From the NCBI RefSeq assembly GCF_937903345.1, contig NZ_CALCZQ010000050.1:62001-126000 (forward strand): 64,000 nucleotides of DNA. Direction: 5' to 3'. The DNA comes from an uncultured Emticicia sp. GTDB lineage: Bacteria > Bacteroidota > Bacteroidia > Cytophagales > Spirosomataceae. The notes beneath the pieces are model-generated. The model was not told the origin of the DNA, made no database searches, and saw only the letters and a program-made list of their open reading frames with translations. The position numbers were made by a program, and so were the translations under genes. Positions 44,835 through 55,128 of this stretch are shown piece by piece. Within the stretch, counting starts at the first letter, position 1; each line of letters begins with the position of its first letter.

Positions 44835-47800
44835 TTAAAACCCTGCTTTTATACCAAACGTAAGATTACGTGGCATTGCCAAAGTACCGTAGTCGAAACC
44901 ACTTGCACCAGCACCGCCCGATGTGGCGGTTGTACCGTTTACGTTCGGGTCTGCACCTGTGTAGTTGGTCAACAAAAAGAGGTCAGTTCCAGTTACGAAT
45001 AAACCAGCTGAACGGAAAACCTTCAAAGGCTTTAAGATTCTTTCAGGGAATGTATATGATAAAGTAACATCTCTCATTCTCAACCAATTGATGTCTTTTT
45101 CAACAAATTCAGACTCTGGGAGAGATGTAAAGAAATCCGAACGGTATAAAGGTGAAACTTGAATCGTATTTGAAGTAGGAGTCTCAGAGTTTTCAAGACC
45201 ATCTCTTAGTACGCCTTTAAATACAACTGGAGTTTCACGGTCTAAGAATTTATTGCTTAAACCATTTCTAAACATATAGAAAGCATTACCATTAAATACA
45301 TCGCCACCTTTACGAATATCAAGTAAGAACGATAAACTGAGATTTTTGTATCTAAATTTATTGGTCAAGCCGATCGTAAAATCTGGTGTTCTATCTCCAA
45401 TTGGCAAGAAGTTCGCATTGATAATTGGTAAACCAGACGTTGGATTTATCAAAATATCACCTTTTGGATTTCTCAAATAGCTATATCCGCCGATTGCCAT
45501 TGCACTTCCTGAACCTCTTTGGTTATAATCAAGATTCATATTACGAAAATAATTTCCTAAATCTCCAACAAAAGCACTTGCACGAGCATTACCAAACAAC
45601 CATGTATCTGAATTGTAGTATTCAGGAACACCGGCAGGGAGGTTTTTTACATCGGTTTTGAGTTTTGTAAAATTGAGTTGAATATCCCAATTAAAATCAG
45701 TTTTCTTGATTGGGTTTGCACGAAGTTCTACCTCCATACCTTTATTATAAAAATCGCCACCATTCAATAAACCAAAAATAAAGCCTGTTCCGTAGCTCAA
45801 ACGTTGCGTAACGATTTGTGCAAAACGGTTTTGTTGGTAATAAGAAGCATTAATTCCAAAACGGTTCTGAACAAATGCCAATTCTGCTCCAACTTCAAAG
45901 CTTTTACCTTTTTCGGGCGTAAGATTTTCATTTCCACCATAGAAACCATAAGCAAAACCTCCACCGGTAGTCGTTTGAGGAGTAAGGCTCGATAATACTT
46001 TGTATGGCGGTGCATCTTTTCCAACTTCGGCGTATGATGCTCTAATTTTACCAGAAGTAAGCCACTGAATATCTTTAAATGCAGGAAGTTGAGTAAATTC
46101 AAATGCCGTATTTATTGAAGGATAAAAATATTTATTATTTGCTTTTGGTAGGGTAGAAGACCAGTCATTTCTTCCTGTAAGGGTTACGCTTAATAAATTA
46201 TTATAACTCCACATCATTTGAGCAAATACACCCATTCGGCGTTGTTGAATAAGTGTCAATTTCCCGCGTTGCGTAGTTGGGTCAGTATTGTTTATACTAT
46301 TGAAGTCAGAAATATACAATTTCTCACCATAGGAAGCATTTACCTCGTATCTGCTATCATATACGTCACCACCGACTTGGGTTGAAAATCTGAATTTGCC
46401 AAATTGCTTATTTACCGAAGCAATTAAGTTGCTCGTAATCAATTGACCATTTTCTACATAATTATCAATCGCACCTCGGCGACCAATACCTAAGTTAGAT
46501 TCTGGATTTATAAAGAAATTACCCAAGGTCGAATAAAATTCTGGGCCGAAGCGTCCTGTAAATTTCAACCAAGACGTAGGCTTATAATTTAATTCAAAAC
46601 GACCAATCGTACGAGTAGAGCGGTCTTGATTTTTGTTTCGATTTAAATTAAACAAAGGGTTGTCAAGCTCGCCTGAGTCGGAAATTAAACGACGGCGTGT
46701 TCCATCTGGGTTTTGCCAATTTGTTATATCGTCATTGGCAGGCCACGCCAATAAACCAATATAAAAACCACCATCACTCCGGATAGGCTTCACATTGAGC
46801 GACTTTAAGAACTGAATTGAAGTAGAAATATCTAATTTTGAACTAATATCAGCATCTCCTTTCAACATAATTGATAAACGCTCATATTTGGTTGTTGGTA
46901 CAATACCCCCTTGATTTGTATAAGTTGTAGAGAAACGATATCTAACAGCATCAGTACCGCCTTGTACGCCTAAATTATGTGTCTGAGTCTTACCTGTTTG
47001 GTAGAAATTGTCCAAGTTATTATAAATGGTGGATTCCGTTCCATATTTTGGTCCAAAAAATGATAAAGCTGTAGCCGAAGGTGAACCATTGAAACCACGG
47101 CCATATACTTGCTGAGTTTCTAGTGTACGGTACACTTGCGAGAAACCAAATGAGTTATTATAATCAACTTTTGGGCGACCTTTTTTTGCTTTTTTTGTTG
47201 TAATTAAGATTGCACCTGAAGCACCGTCTTGTCCATAAAGAGCTGCAGCCTCTGGCCCTCTCAAAACCGTAATAGTTTCGATGTCTTGTGGGTTGATTTC
47301 CCCTGCACGGTTCATATAGTCATTTCCACGATTAGGACCATCACTAACTAAAGCTCCTTGCCCGAAAGTGCGGTTGTCGAGTGGTAAACCATCAACTACA
47401 AAAAGAGGGCTATTGCTTCCACCGATAGATGTAACACCACGCAACTGAATTTGTACCGAAGCACCAGGTTGCCCACTCGTTGAGGTCATGCTTAAACCTG
47501 CCGCACGCCCTTGCAAGGCCGTCATAAAATTTGAACGTTGAGTTTCGGCAACATCTTCGCCTTTTACCTCTTGAATTGAGTAGCCAAGTGTGCGTCGGTC
47601 TTGTTTAATACCTTGAGCTGTAGTAACCACTTCTTCAAGCATCGCAGCAGAAGAAGCTAAAACCAAGTCGATTGTTGTTTGATTACCAACTTTTACGCTT
47701 TGCGTTTCAAAGCCGAGAAAGCTAAATATCAAAGAAGCATTTTGTGGAACACTGATTTTATACTTACCGTTTCCGTCGGTAGATGTACCTTTACTTGTAC

Positions 47801-47945
47801 CTTTGACCGAAATACTGACTCCTGGCATTGCTGAACCATCTTCTGAAGACGTAACTGTTCCGCTAATTGATTTTTCTTGGGCTAAGGTTTGCTGATATAA
47901 AAAAACAGAAAAAACTACGACCCAACATCGTAATATTTGATTCAT
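44835..47945 (-). CDS. SusC/RagA-family TonB-linked outer-membrane transporter
   Basis: A 1036-residue outer-membrane channel energised by TonB. A signal peptide (to about 22, TLAQ) is followed by a carboxypeptidase-regulatory-like domain (ISGTVTSSEDGSAMPGVSI, about 26-105), the plug (about 120-240 with VTTAQGIKQDRRTLGYSIQ, GAILITTKKAKKG) and a barrel ending in phenylalanine (FGIKAGF). It is the first gene of the susC-susD-DUF4397 operon. No N-terminal signalling extension for an anti-sigma factor is present. Codon use is like the neighbours. Confidence 0.95.
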   Translation of the reverse strand: MNQILRCWVVVFSVFLYQQTLAQEKSISGTVTSSEDGSAMPGVSISVKGTSKGTSTDGNGKYKISVPQNASLIFSFLGFETQSVKVGNQTTIDLVLASSAAMLEEVVTTAQGIKQDRRTLGYSIQEVKGEDVAETQRSNFMTALQGRAAGLSMTSTSGQPGASVQIQLRGVTSIGGSNSPLFVVDGLPLDNRTFGQGALVSDGPNRGNDYMNRAGEINPQDIETITVLRGPEAAALYGQDGASGAILITTKKAKKGRPKVDYNNSFGFSQVYRTLETQQVYGRGFNGSPSATALSFFGPKYGTESTIYNNLDNFYQTGKTQTHNLGVQGGTDAVRYRFSTTYTNQGGIVPTTKYERLSIMLKGDADISSKLDISTSIQFLKSLNVKPIRSDGGFYIGLLAWPANDDITNWQNPDGTRRRLISDSGELDNPLFNLNRNKNQDRSTRTIGRFELNYKPTSWLKFTGRFGPEFYSTLGNFFINPESNLGIGRRGAIDNYVENGQLITSNLIASVNKQFGKFRFSTQVGGDVYDSRYEVNASYGEKLYISDFNSINNTDPTTQRGKLTLIQQRRMGVFAQMMWSYNNLLSVTLTGRNDWSSTLPKANNKYFYPSINTAFEFTQLPAFKDIQWLTSGKIRASYAEVGKDAPPYKVLSSLTPQTTTGGGFAYGFYGGNENLTPEKGKSFEVGAELAFVQNRFGINASYYQQNRFAQIVTQRLSYGTGFIFGLLNGGDFYNKGMEVELRANPIKKTDFNWDIQLNFTKLKTDVKNLPAGVPEYYNSDTWLFGNARASAFVGDLGNYFRNMNLDYNQRGSGSAMAIGGYSYLRNPKGDILINPTSGLPIINANFLPIGDRTPDFTIGLTNKFRYKNLSLSFLLDIRKGGDVFNGNAFYMFRNGLSNKFLDRETPVVFKGVLRDGLENSETPTSNTIQVSPLYRSDFFTSLPESEFVEKDINWLRMRDVTLSYTFPERILKPLKVFRSAGLFVTGTDLFLLTNYTGADPNVNGTTATSGGAGASGFDYGTLAMPRNLTFGIKAGF

Positions 47946-48164
47946 AAAGAATATAAAAAAAGGTTTGTTGATAAGTAAACTATCGCAAGTTAATAAAAAG
48001 TAAATAAGTTTATAAAGTCTTTATAAAGGTTTTGTAAAAGTATTGTTAGGAGAATCATGGTAGTTTTAGATAATTACTCAATTTATTAACATATAATTTG
48101 TGAAAAATGCGATTCTTGGCATAATTTTTATCAAAGTATTTATAGAAGTTCAAAATCAATTTCA
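47946..48164. other. Divergent spacer between susC and the TPR gene
   Basis: AT-rich non-coding region that must hold the susC promoter. I could not find a clean -7 element for it on the minus strand. No RNA gene or repeat seen. Confidence 0.35.
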
Positions 48165-48172
48165 TAACTTTG
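48165..48172 (+). promoter_or_regulatory. Promoter -7 element of the TPR gene
   Basis: TAACTTTG fits TAnnTTTG and predicts a leader of about 110 bases before the ATG at 48290. Confidence 0.5.
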
Positions 48173-48289
48173 CACTCCGAAAAAGTTTATAGTTATATAA
48201 AAAGATTGTTTTCTGAAAATAAAACTTGATTATCAGTTAGTTAATCAAGCAAATCCGATAAATTAAAGCGGTAGTCGCACTATCAAACA

Positions 48290-48985
48290 ATGGCAAAAAA
48301 AGAAAAATCAGGTCTTGACATTATCGAAAGTCCAGAAGCTTTACAACAAGAATTCAATAAAGCAGAAGGATTCTTGAAAAACAACCAAAAATTATTGACT
48401 ATCATTGGTGGTGGTATTTTGGCGGTTGTATTAGGAGTAGTTGGATATAACTACTATACAAATTCTCAAGACGAAGAGGCACAAGTCGCTATGTTTAATG
48501 CAGTTTACGCTTTTGAAGCCGATTCATTGAAGCAAGCTCTAAACGGAACAGGCGGAAACGAAGGTTTAATAGCAATCGCTGATAATTACGGAGCATCAAA
48601 AGCTGGAAATTTAGCAAAATTCTATTCAGGAGTTGCTTTGGTAAAGCAAGGAAAATACGATGAAGGGATTGAGCAATTGAAAAGTTTCAGCTCAAACGAC
48701 TTACTCGTGCAAGCAAGAGCTTATGTGTTAATTGGTGATGCTTACATGGAAAAGAAAAACGTGGAAGATGCTATTGTTTATTATAAAAAAGCGTCTGACT
48801 ACCAACCAAACAAAACTTTCACACCAATGTATTTGATGAAACTCGCGACTGCTTATGAAGCCGTCAAAAATAATAAAGAAGCAGTAGGTGTTTACAGTGA
48901 GATTATCGAAAAATACCCAGAATCAATAGAGATTGGTAACGCCAAGAAATATAAATCCAAACTCGAAGGCACAGTCGGCGAGTAA
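48290..48985 (+). CDS. Membrane-anchored tetratricopeptide repeat protein
   Basis: A 231-residue protein with an N-terminal cytosolic stretch, one membrane helix (about 37-57, LLTIIGGGILAVVLGVVGYNYY) and a periplasmic TPR array (about 100-225; GEGL-type units such as AKFYSGVALVKQGKYDEGIEQL, ARAYVLIGDAYMEKKNVEDAIVYYKKA, YEAVKNNKEAVGVYSEIIEKYP). The layout resembles YfgM-type accessory proteins. Its partner is unknown. It shares direction with ribH, but a terminator separates them. Confidence 0.85.
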   Translation: MAKKEKSGLDIIESPEALQQEFNKAEGFLKNNQKLLTIIGGGILAVVLGVVGYNYYTNSQDEEAQVAMFNAVYAFEADSLKQALNGTGGNEGLIAIADNYGASKAGNLAKFYSGVALVKQGKYDEGIEQLKSFSSNDLLVQARAYVLIGDAYMEKKNVEDAIVYYKKASDYQPNKTFTPMYLMKLATAYEAVKNNKEAVGVYSEIIEKYPESIEIGNAKKYKSKLEGTVGE

Positions 48986-49014
48986 GAACTTGGTTATGCA
49001 ATAAAAATATAATC

Positions 49015-49050
49015 AAAGGGATAAGCCGAAGTAGGTTTATCCCTTTTTTT
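49015..49050 (+). terminator. Terminator between the TPR gene and ribH
   Basis: AAAGGGATAA (49015-49024) pairs with TTATCCCTTT (49037-49046) with extra GCC/GG pairing inside and a T run to 49050. Confidence 0.85.
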
Positions 49051-49068
49051 AATTTATTCCTAAAAAAT

Positions 49069-49548
49069 ATGTCGTCAGCTAATAAAAATTTGAGTGAGTT
49101 CAATACCGGAGGTTTACCAGATGTAAGTCAAAAACATTTTGCAATCATCGTTGCCGAATGGAACGAAGAAGTAACCGAGGCTCTTTTTGAAGGTGCGTAC
49201 AAAACGCTCATAGAAAATGGCGTAAAAGCTGAAAATATTGTAAGAGCCAATGTACCAGGCAGTTATGAATTAAGTTTTGGTTCGCAGGTTTTCGCTCAAA
49301 AGGCTGACATTGATGCAGTCATTGCTATCGGTTGTGTAATTCAAGGCGAAACAAAGCACAATGATTATATAAATCATGCAGTAGCACAAGGATTGACCAA
49401 TGTTTCGTTGAAATATAATAAGCCGGTAATATTTGGAGTTTTAACTCCAAACAATCAACAACAGGCTCTCGACCGTGCAGGTGGAATACATGGAAATAAA
49501 GGCGATGAAGCAGCAATTACCGCCATAAAAATGTTAGGATTAGTCTAA
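49069..49548 (+). CDS. ribH: 6,7-dimethyl-8-ribityllumazine synthase
   Basis: The penultimate riboflavin enzyme, joining 5-amino-6-ribitylaminouracil with dihydroxybutanone phosphate. The 159 residues contain FAIIVAEWNEEVTEALFEGA, the VPGSYELSF loop, and GCVIQGETKHNDYINHAVAQG with the catalytic histidine, plus PVIFGVLTPNNQQQALDRAGG. A full-length subunit, likely forming a pentamer or icosahedral shell. No other rib gene lies nearby. Confidence 0.96.
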   Translation: MSSANKNLSEFNTGGLPDVSQKHFAIIVAEWNEEVTEALFEGAYKTLIENGVKAENIVRANVPGSYELSFGSQVFAQKADIDAVIAIGCVIQGETKHNDYINHAVAQGLTNVSLKYNKPVIFGVLTPNNQQQALDRAGGIHGNKGDEAAITAIKMLGLV

Positions 49549-49552
49549 GAAG

Positions 49553-49888
49553 ATGCAAAAATCAAGACCAAACATATCGAAGACAGCTTTTTGGGATGTC
49601 AATTTTGACGAAATTGACTTCGATAAGAATTATGTCTTTGTTGTGGATAAAGTTTTTAATTATGGAAAATTCAACGACCAATTAGAGTTAATTCGTTTTT
49701 ATGGGGTTGAAAATATTAAAAAAATGATGGTTCAAGTCTTGATATACAAATTACTGATAATCAACAAGCTAAATAACACACTCATTCAAAAACATTCATT
49801 CAAAATTAAATTTAAAAAATGCAAGTTTGGAAATTTGGCGGGACTTCAGTTGGCAAGCCCGAGCGTATGCACTCAATCCGTAATCTGA
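49553..49888 (+). pseudogene. Fragment of a DUF6922-like gene overlapping lysC
   Basis: The first about 60 residues (KTAFWDVNFDEIDFDKNYVF, VDKVFNYGKFNDQLELIRFYGVENIKK) resemble small Bacteroidota DUF6922 proteins, often found beside nucleotidyltransferase or toxin-like genes. After that the frame becomes low-complexity lysine/isoleucine-rich and runs 70 bases into lysC, so the natural C terminus seems lost. It begins four bases after the ribH stop. I regard it as a truncated remnant, although a short functional version cannot be excluded. Confidence 0.55.
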
Positions 49889-51147
49889 TTACTGAAGATT
49901 CAGGTCGTAAAATTGTGGTTTTATCGGCACTTTCGGGCACAACAAACTCACTTATTTCTATTGGCGAGTCGCTCAAAGCCAATAATGATGTCGAAGCAAT
50001 AGAAAAAATTGACATGCTTTATGCTCATTATGAGTCTTTTATCAAAGAATTATACAAAACCGACGAAGGATATACTAAAGGCAAAACAATCATCGACAAT
50101 GAATTTAATTTCATTCGTTCGTTAGTAAATATTAAGCCTTTCACACTCAAACAAGAAAAAGAAATTGTTGCAGAAGGAGAATTACTTTCTACCCAAATGT
50201 TTGAGGCGTATTTGCAAGAAGAAGGTGTTGGTTCTGCTCTTTTACCAGCTCTCGATTTCATGCTCATTGATGCTGATAATGAGCCGGTATTGAATTTTAC
50301 TGAAGAAAAACTCACAGCGATGCTTTCGCAATTGGAAGACAAGCAAATTTTCATCACACAAGGTTTTATTTGTCGTAATCCTCGCGGCGAAGTTGATAAC
50401 TTGAAGCGTGGTGGTTCTGATTATACAGCTTCACTAGTCGGTGGTGCAATTCGTGCCGAAGAAATCCAGATATGGACAGACATCGACGGAATGCACAACA
50501 ATGACCCCAGAATAGTGAAGCGTACATTCCCTGTGCGTGAACTGACTTTTGAAGAAGCCGCTGAACTGGCGTATTTTGGTGCAAAAATTCTTCATCCGAG
50601 TACCATCACACCTGCAAAAATGCGAGGCGTACCTGTTCGTTTGAAAAATACTATGGAGCCAAACGCCTACGGAACGCTCATTGCTGATAAATCAACCGAT
50701 TCTGAAATCAAGGCGATTGCTGCCAAAGATGGGATCACGGCTATCTATATTCACTCAACTCGTATGCTCAATGCCTATGGATTTATGAGAAAGGTATTTG
50801 AGGTTTTTGAAAACTTCAAAACACCAGTTGATATGATAACCACTTCGGAAGTTTCAATAGCAGTAACGATTGATAATGCCGAAAATTTAGATAAAATCAC
50901 GTCAGTATTAGGTCAGTTCGCCGAATTAGAAGAACATGACTGCAATCAATCAATTATTTGTATTGTGGGCAATTTCATGGCCGATAAAGCAGGAATAGCC
51001 CTAAAAGTAATGGAAGCTATGCGAAATATTCCAATCCGAATGATTGCCTATGGAGCATCAGAGCATAATATCTCTCTTTTAGTTGATACAAAACATAAAA
51101 ACGAAGCATTAAATGCCTTGAACGAAGGATTGTTTAAGTTTGACTAA
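49819..51147 (+). CDS. lysC: Aspartate kinase
   Basis: Phosphorylates aspartate, opening the lysine, threonine and methionine branch and the diaminopimelate needed for the wall. The 442 residues are a stand-alone kinase, not fused to homoserine dehydrogenase. Motifs are WKFGGTSVGKPERM at the start, VLSALSGTTNSLI, RGGSDYTASLVGGA, IWTDIDGMHNNDPRIV and EAAELAYFGAKILHP. Two C-terminal ACT domains (about 300-442; DMITTSEVSIAVTID, GALKVMEA-type helix) should bind an amino-acid effector, probably lysine or threonine. serS follows after 27 bases. Confidence 0.95.
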   Translation: MQVWKFGGTSVGKPERMHSIRNLITEDSGRKIVVLSALSGTTNSLISIGESLKANNDVEAIEKIDMLYAHYESFIKELYKTDEGYTKGKTIIDNEFNFIRSLVNIKPFTLKQEKEIVAEGELLSTQMFEAYLQEEGVGSALLPALDFMLIDADNEPVLNFTEEKLTAMLSQLEDKQIFITQGFICRNPRGEVDNLKRGGSDYTASLVGGAIRAEEIQIWTDIDGMHNNDPRIVKRTFPVRELTFEEAAELAYFGAKILHPSTITPAKMRGVPVRLKNTMEPNAYGTLIADKSTDSEIKAIAAKDGITAIYIHSTRMLNAYGFMRKVFEVFENFKTPVDMITTSEVSIAVTIDNAENLDKITSVLGQFAELEEHDCNQSIICIVGNFMADKAGIALKVMEAMRNIPIRMIAYGASEHNISLLVDTKHKNEALNALNEGLFKFD

Positions 51148-51174
51148 AATTTTATAAGCCCGTAATTACATCAT

Positions 51175-52443
51175 ATGCTACAACTCAATTATATAAAAGA
51201 AAACAAACAAGCTACTATTGACAGCTTGAAGCGTAAGTATTTCAAGAATGCCGAAGAAACGATTGAAACGGTTTTAGGTATCGACCAAAAACGTCGTGAA
51301 ACACAAGCCGAATTAGATTCAACTTTGGCAAGAGCCAATGTCCTGGCCAAAGAAATTGGCGGCTTGATGAAAGCAGGCAAAAAAGAAGAAGCCGAAGCTG
51401 CAAAAGCTGAAACTGCCGAATTGAAAGTAAAATCAAAAGCCTTGGAAGAAGATTTAAAAGTCTCAGAAACAGAGCTTTTTGATATTATGGTGACAATTCC
51501 AAACCTTCCGCATGCAAGTGTTCCCGAAGGACGTACACCCGAAGAAAACGTAAACATTTTTGAATTTGGCACGATTCCAACTTTACATGAGGCAGCTCTG
51601 CCTCATTGGGAGTTAATCAAGCAATATGATATAATTGATTTTGATTTAGGAAACAAAATTACTGGTGCGGGTTTTCCTGTTTATAAAGGAAAAGGTGCAA
51701 GAATTCAGCGTGCAATGATTAATTTCTTCCTGAATGAAGCATTGGCCGCTGGTTATATGGAAATTCAACCGCCGATTTTAATTAATAAAGAATCGGGTTA
51801 CGGAACAGGTCAATTGCCTGATAAAGAAGGTCAAATGTATCATTCGACAGTTGATGATTTATTTTTGATTCCTACAGCTGAAGTGCCAGTAACAAATATT
51901 TACCGTGACGTAATTTTAACGGACAACGATTTGCCTATAAAAAATGCGGCTTATACACCTTGTTTCCGTCGTGAAGCAGGAAGTTGGGGAGCTCACGTGC
52001 GTGGATTGAATCGTCTTCACCAATTTGACAAAATCGAAATCGTGCAGATTCGTAAACCAGAAGAATCTTATCAAGCACTCGACGAAATGGTTGAACATGT
52101 AAAATCATTGCTAGAAAAACTAGAACTTCCTTACCGAATTCTTCGCCTTTGTGGAGGAGATATGGGCTTTACATCGGCACTCACCTATGATTTTGAGGTT
52201 TACTCTGCTGCTCAAAAACGTTGGTTAGAGGTTAGTTCTGTTTCAAACTTTGAGTCATACCAAGCCAATCGTTTGAAACTTCGCTATAAAGTAGATGGGA
52301 AAACGCAGCTTTTGCACACGCTCAATGGCTCTGCACTTGCTTTGCCTCGTATTTTGGCTTCAATTTTAGAAAACTTCCAAACGACAGAGGGCATCAAAAT
52401 ACCAAAAGTATTAGTGCCATATTGTGGTTTTGAAATGATATAA
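51175..52443 (+). CDS. serS: Seryl-tRNA synthetase
   Basis: Charges tRNA-Ser and tRNA-Sec with serine. The 422 residues show the long N-terminal coiled-coil arm (about 28-100) that reads the tRNA variable loop, then the class II core: motif 2 TPCFRREAGSWGAHVRGLNRLHQFDK split around the active site and motif 3 LNGSALALPRILASILENFQ. It lies 27 bases after lysC, likely in one transcript, and ends at a strong terminator. Confidence 0.97.
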   Translation: MLQLNYIKENKQATIDSLKRKYFKNAEETIETVLGIDQKRRETQAELDSTLARANVLAKEIGGLMKAGKKEEAEAAKAETAELKVKSKALEEDLKVSETELFDIMVTIPNLPHASVPEGRTPEENVNIFEFGTIPTLHEAALPHWELIKQYDIIDFDLGNKITGAGFPVYKGKGARIQRAMINFFLNEALAAGYMEIQPPILINKESGYGTGQLPDKEGQMYHSTVDDLFLIPTAEVPVTNIYRDVILTDNDLPIKNAAYTPCFRREAGSWGAHVRGLNRLHQFDKIEIVQIRKPEESYQALDEMVEHVKSLLEKLELPYRILRLCGGDMGFTSALTYDFEVYSAAQKRWLEVSSVSNFESYQANRLKLRYKVDGKTQLLHTLNGSALALPRILASILENFQTTEGIKIPKVLVPYCGFEMI

Positions 52444-52537
52444 GTACCCAACTGGCCATAAATCGAGAGTAAGACAATTGGCTTTTAATAAATTAAATTT
52501 AAGTTTTAAAGTGAATAATTTAATTTTTTGATAAAAA

Positions 52538-52580
52538 TAGAAAAAGGAACACTTATAAATTTTAAGTGTTCCTTTTTCTA
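52538..52580. terminator. Bidirectional terminator between serS and the TonB-dependent receptor gene
   Basis: A perfect 18-bp inverted repeat (52538-52555 with 52563-52580) with core GGAACACTT/AAGTGTTCC and a 7-base loop between convergent genes. Confidence 0.9.
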
Positions 52581-52597
52581 TATTAAAACAATGAGAC

Positions 52598-55036
52598 TTA
52601 AAACTCCCAAATCAAGCCTAATCCAGGTGTCACATTAGCTGATGCATCTGCAATTATGAATGGAATTCCGTTTGAGCCATTCGGGTTTAGTACTTTTCCA
52701 TCAGTTGTTTTGAAGCTTGAGTTGTCGGTAGTACGTTCAAAAGTATAACTTGGGAACGAAGGATTTTTTGTTAAAAAAGCATTCTGAATATCAAAGTAAA
52801 AATCAAAACTTTGCTTACGGAAGTTGATTTTCTTATCAATTCTGAAATCAAATTGACTAAAATTCTTTAGGCGTAGATTATTGAGTCTTGAATAATCAAG
52901 AATACCGACGCCCAAAGTTGCGTAATTCTTTTGTGAAGCTTCCAAATTGAAAGGTGTATATGGAGCTCCTCCATAAAAACGATATTTTCCTCCCAATTCC
53001 CAGCCTTTTTTAAATTTACGGCCAACTTGTAAAGCCACTAAGTGACGACTATCCCAGGCAGATGGCACAAATACGCCATTTTTTCCCGAAAACTGACTCC
53101 AGAACATAGTATAAGAGAAAACCGCAAACAAATTCTTTTGTAGTTTTTGTTGGGCAAAAAACTCAATACCATACGCTTTTCCTTTTCCGATACTTTCTAT
53201 CTTCTCGTTTCCGATTGCACCGTATTCGCCGCCTTGATTGGCCAACGAAATACCATCACGAGCCGAAACAGCGTAATTATTATATATTTTGTAGAAACCC
53301 TCTAATGTAAAACGTGTCGATGGGCGAGGAATAAACTCCAAACCACTCACAAAATGGTCGCTTTGTAAATACTTATTATCTTTGTTGACGAGCGTTCCAG
53401 CGTTATCTCTAAAACCTAAAACCGTATAAATCGGTAATTTGAAATACCGTCCCACTGAAGCATTTACTCGCCATCTATTCGCAAAGTTATAACTTGCGGC
53501 TGCTCTCGGACTCAATGTTTTGAGCGGATTCATGCCTTCATTCGTAAAACTATTCATGTCGGTTCTAATTCCTGCTGAGAAATTGAGTTTTTCATCCAAA
53601 AACTTGCGAGATGCTTGTGCAAATGCCCCAATTTTAAAGAAATCAATGGCTGTATTGAATTTGAAAGCCACTTCTGGCTGAATAATATTGTCTTTATCAT
53701 CAAGTAATTGTTTTCTTAAACGATTATAAGAATCAGCGTTATATTTCACGAATTGACTACTTACTCCGTACGAATACTCCCATTTATCGCTAAATTTATT
53801 CACATCTATTCTCAGTTTGTTTTCAATTTCTTGCGATTTTGTATTGAGCGTAATCAAGCCTTTCGAGTCTTTCTTACCATCTTCATACTTTTCGAGGGCA
53901 TTATCGTACATATTTCTACTCAACGACACATTCATATAACCATTTTCGAGCAAACGTTTTAATGTAAACCCGGTCGTATAATTCCATTGATTAATGTACG
54001 GTACTGAGCGTAAAATATATTCTTTAGTAGCATCTGATTTTTTAGGTACACCAAAGTAAAATTTATCAATCGCACCTAATCCGATAGCAGTAAGTGTAGT
54101 TTTCGCATTGATTTTATGGGTAATTTTATACTGAAAATCCCAATAATTTGGTCGAATCGGCAAATCAATCAACTGAAATAAATATTGCAAATAGGAGCGA
54201 CGTGCCGAAACCAAATAGGTTGTTTTGGGTGAAATTGGTCCTTCAAAAGTGGCAGCGGCTTCGGTCGAACTTACACGAAAATTGCCTTGAAAATTATCTT
54301 TATTGCCATCTCGCTGCTTAAATTGTAGCACCGATGACAAAGCATTATCATATTTAGCATTAAAACTACTCGAAGAAAGCGTGGCATCCTCAATGAATGA
54401 AACATTCAGAATTCCCGTTGGTCCGCCTGCACTTCCTTGGGTTGAAAAGTGATTAATTACTGGTACTTCGATGCCATCAAGATAATATATATTTTCGTTT
54501 GGTGCTCCACCACGAATAATGATGTCATTTCTGAAAGCACCACCGCCACTGGTGCCGCCAACACCAGGTAAAACTTGAATTACTTGAGAAATATCGAAGT
54601 TTCCACCCGGATTATTCTTTATTTCTTCGGTCGAAAGCTTTTGAATCGAATTTGGTGTTTCTGATGTAGCCACAGAAACTGAGCGATTTACCACTACTTG
54701 TACCTCATTAAGTTGCTTAGAATCCTCCTCCATTACAAAGTTGATGATATTGGCGTTTCCCGAAGAAACCACAATATTAAACTTCGAGACATCTTTGTAG
54801 CCTACGTATGTGGCTTTTAGATTATAGCTACCTGTTGAAATGCCAGCGATTTTGAAATTCCCTTCCACGTCACTCTGAGTACCCTTTTGCGTTCCTTCGA
54901 CTTGAATTGTTACGCCAATAAGGGGTTCTTGGGTACGGCGGTCTTTGATTGTTCCTTGAATCTCGCCTGTGTTCTGTGCGTAAGCCGCATTTAATGTAAG
55001 GCTCAAGAAAGCGAAAAAATAAATTATTTTGTACAT
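52598..55036 (-). CDS. TonB-dependent receptor with carboxypeptidase-like N-terminal domain
   Basis: An 812-residue outer-membrane receptor. A signal peptide (to about 20, AAYAQ) leads into a carboxypeptidase-regulatory-like domain (EIQGTIKDRRTQEPLIGVTIQ, about 24-110), a plug (about 130-240 with VIQVLPGVGGTSGGGAFRNDIIIRGG and YYLDGIEVPVINHF) and a barrel ending LGLIWEF. It has no SusD partner, so it is a stand-alone receptor, perhaps for a siderophore, cobalamin or peptide. The MarR-like gene upstream is divergent and could regulate it. Confidence 0.93.
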   Translation of the reverse strand: MYKIIYFFAFLSLTLNAAYAQNTGEIQGTIKDRRTQEPLIGVTIQVEGTQKGTQSDVEGNFKIAGISTGSYNLKATYVGYKDVSKFNIVVSSGNANIINFVMEEDSKQLNEVQVVVNRSVSVATSETPNSIQKLSTEEIKNNPGGNFDISQVIQVLPGVGGTSGGGAFRNDIIIRGGAPNENIYYLDGIEVPVINHFSTQGSAGGPTGILNVSFIEDATLSSSSFNAKYDNALSSVLQFKQRDGNKDNFQGNFRVSSTEAAATFEGPISPKTTYLVSARRSYLQYLFQLIDLPIRPNYWDFQYKITHKINAKTTLTAIGLGAIDKFYFGVPKKSDATKEYILRSVPYINQWNYTTGFTLKRLLENGYMNVSLSRNMYDNALEKYEDGKKDSKGLITLNTKSQEIENKLRIDVNKFSDKWEYSYGVSSQFVKYNADSYNRLRKQLLDDKDNIIQPEVAFKFNTAIDFFKIGAFAQASRKFLDEKLNFSAGIRTDMNSFTNEGMNPLKTLSPRAAASYNFANRWRVNASVGRYFKLPIYTVLGFRDNAGTLVNKDNKYLQSDHFVSGLEFIPRPSTRFTLEGFYKIYNNYAVSARDGISLANQGGEYGAIGNEKIESIGKGKAYGIEFFAQQKLQKNLFAVFSYTMFWSQFSGKNGVFVPSAWDSRHLVALQVGRKFKKGWELGGKYRFYGGAPYTPFNLEASQKNYATLGVGILDYSRLNNLRLKNFSQFDFRIDKKINFRKQSFDFYFDIQNAFLTKNPSFPSYTFERTTDNSSFKTTDGKVLNPNGSNGIPFIIADASANVTPGLGLIWEF

Positions 55037-55128
55037 AAAAAAATGATAGTTTGATTGTGTGCCGAGTATAATTCAAAATGCCCGACAACTTTTTTGATTT
55101 ATATGTGTTTAAATCTAAACAAATTCAC

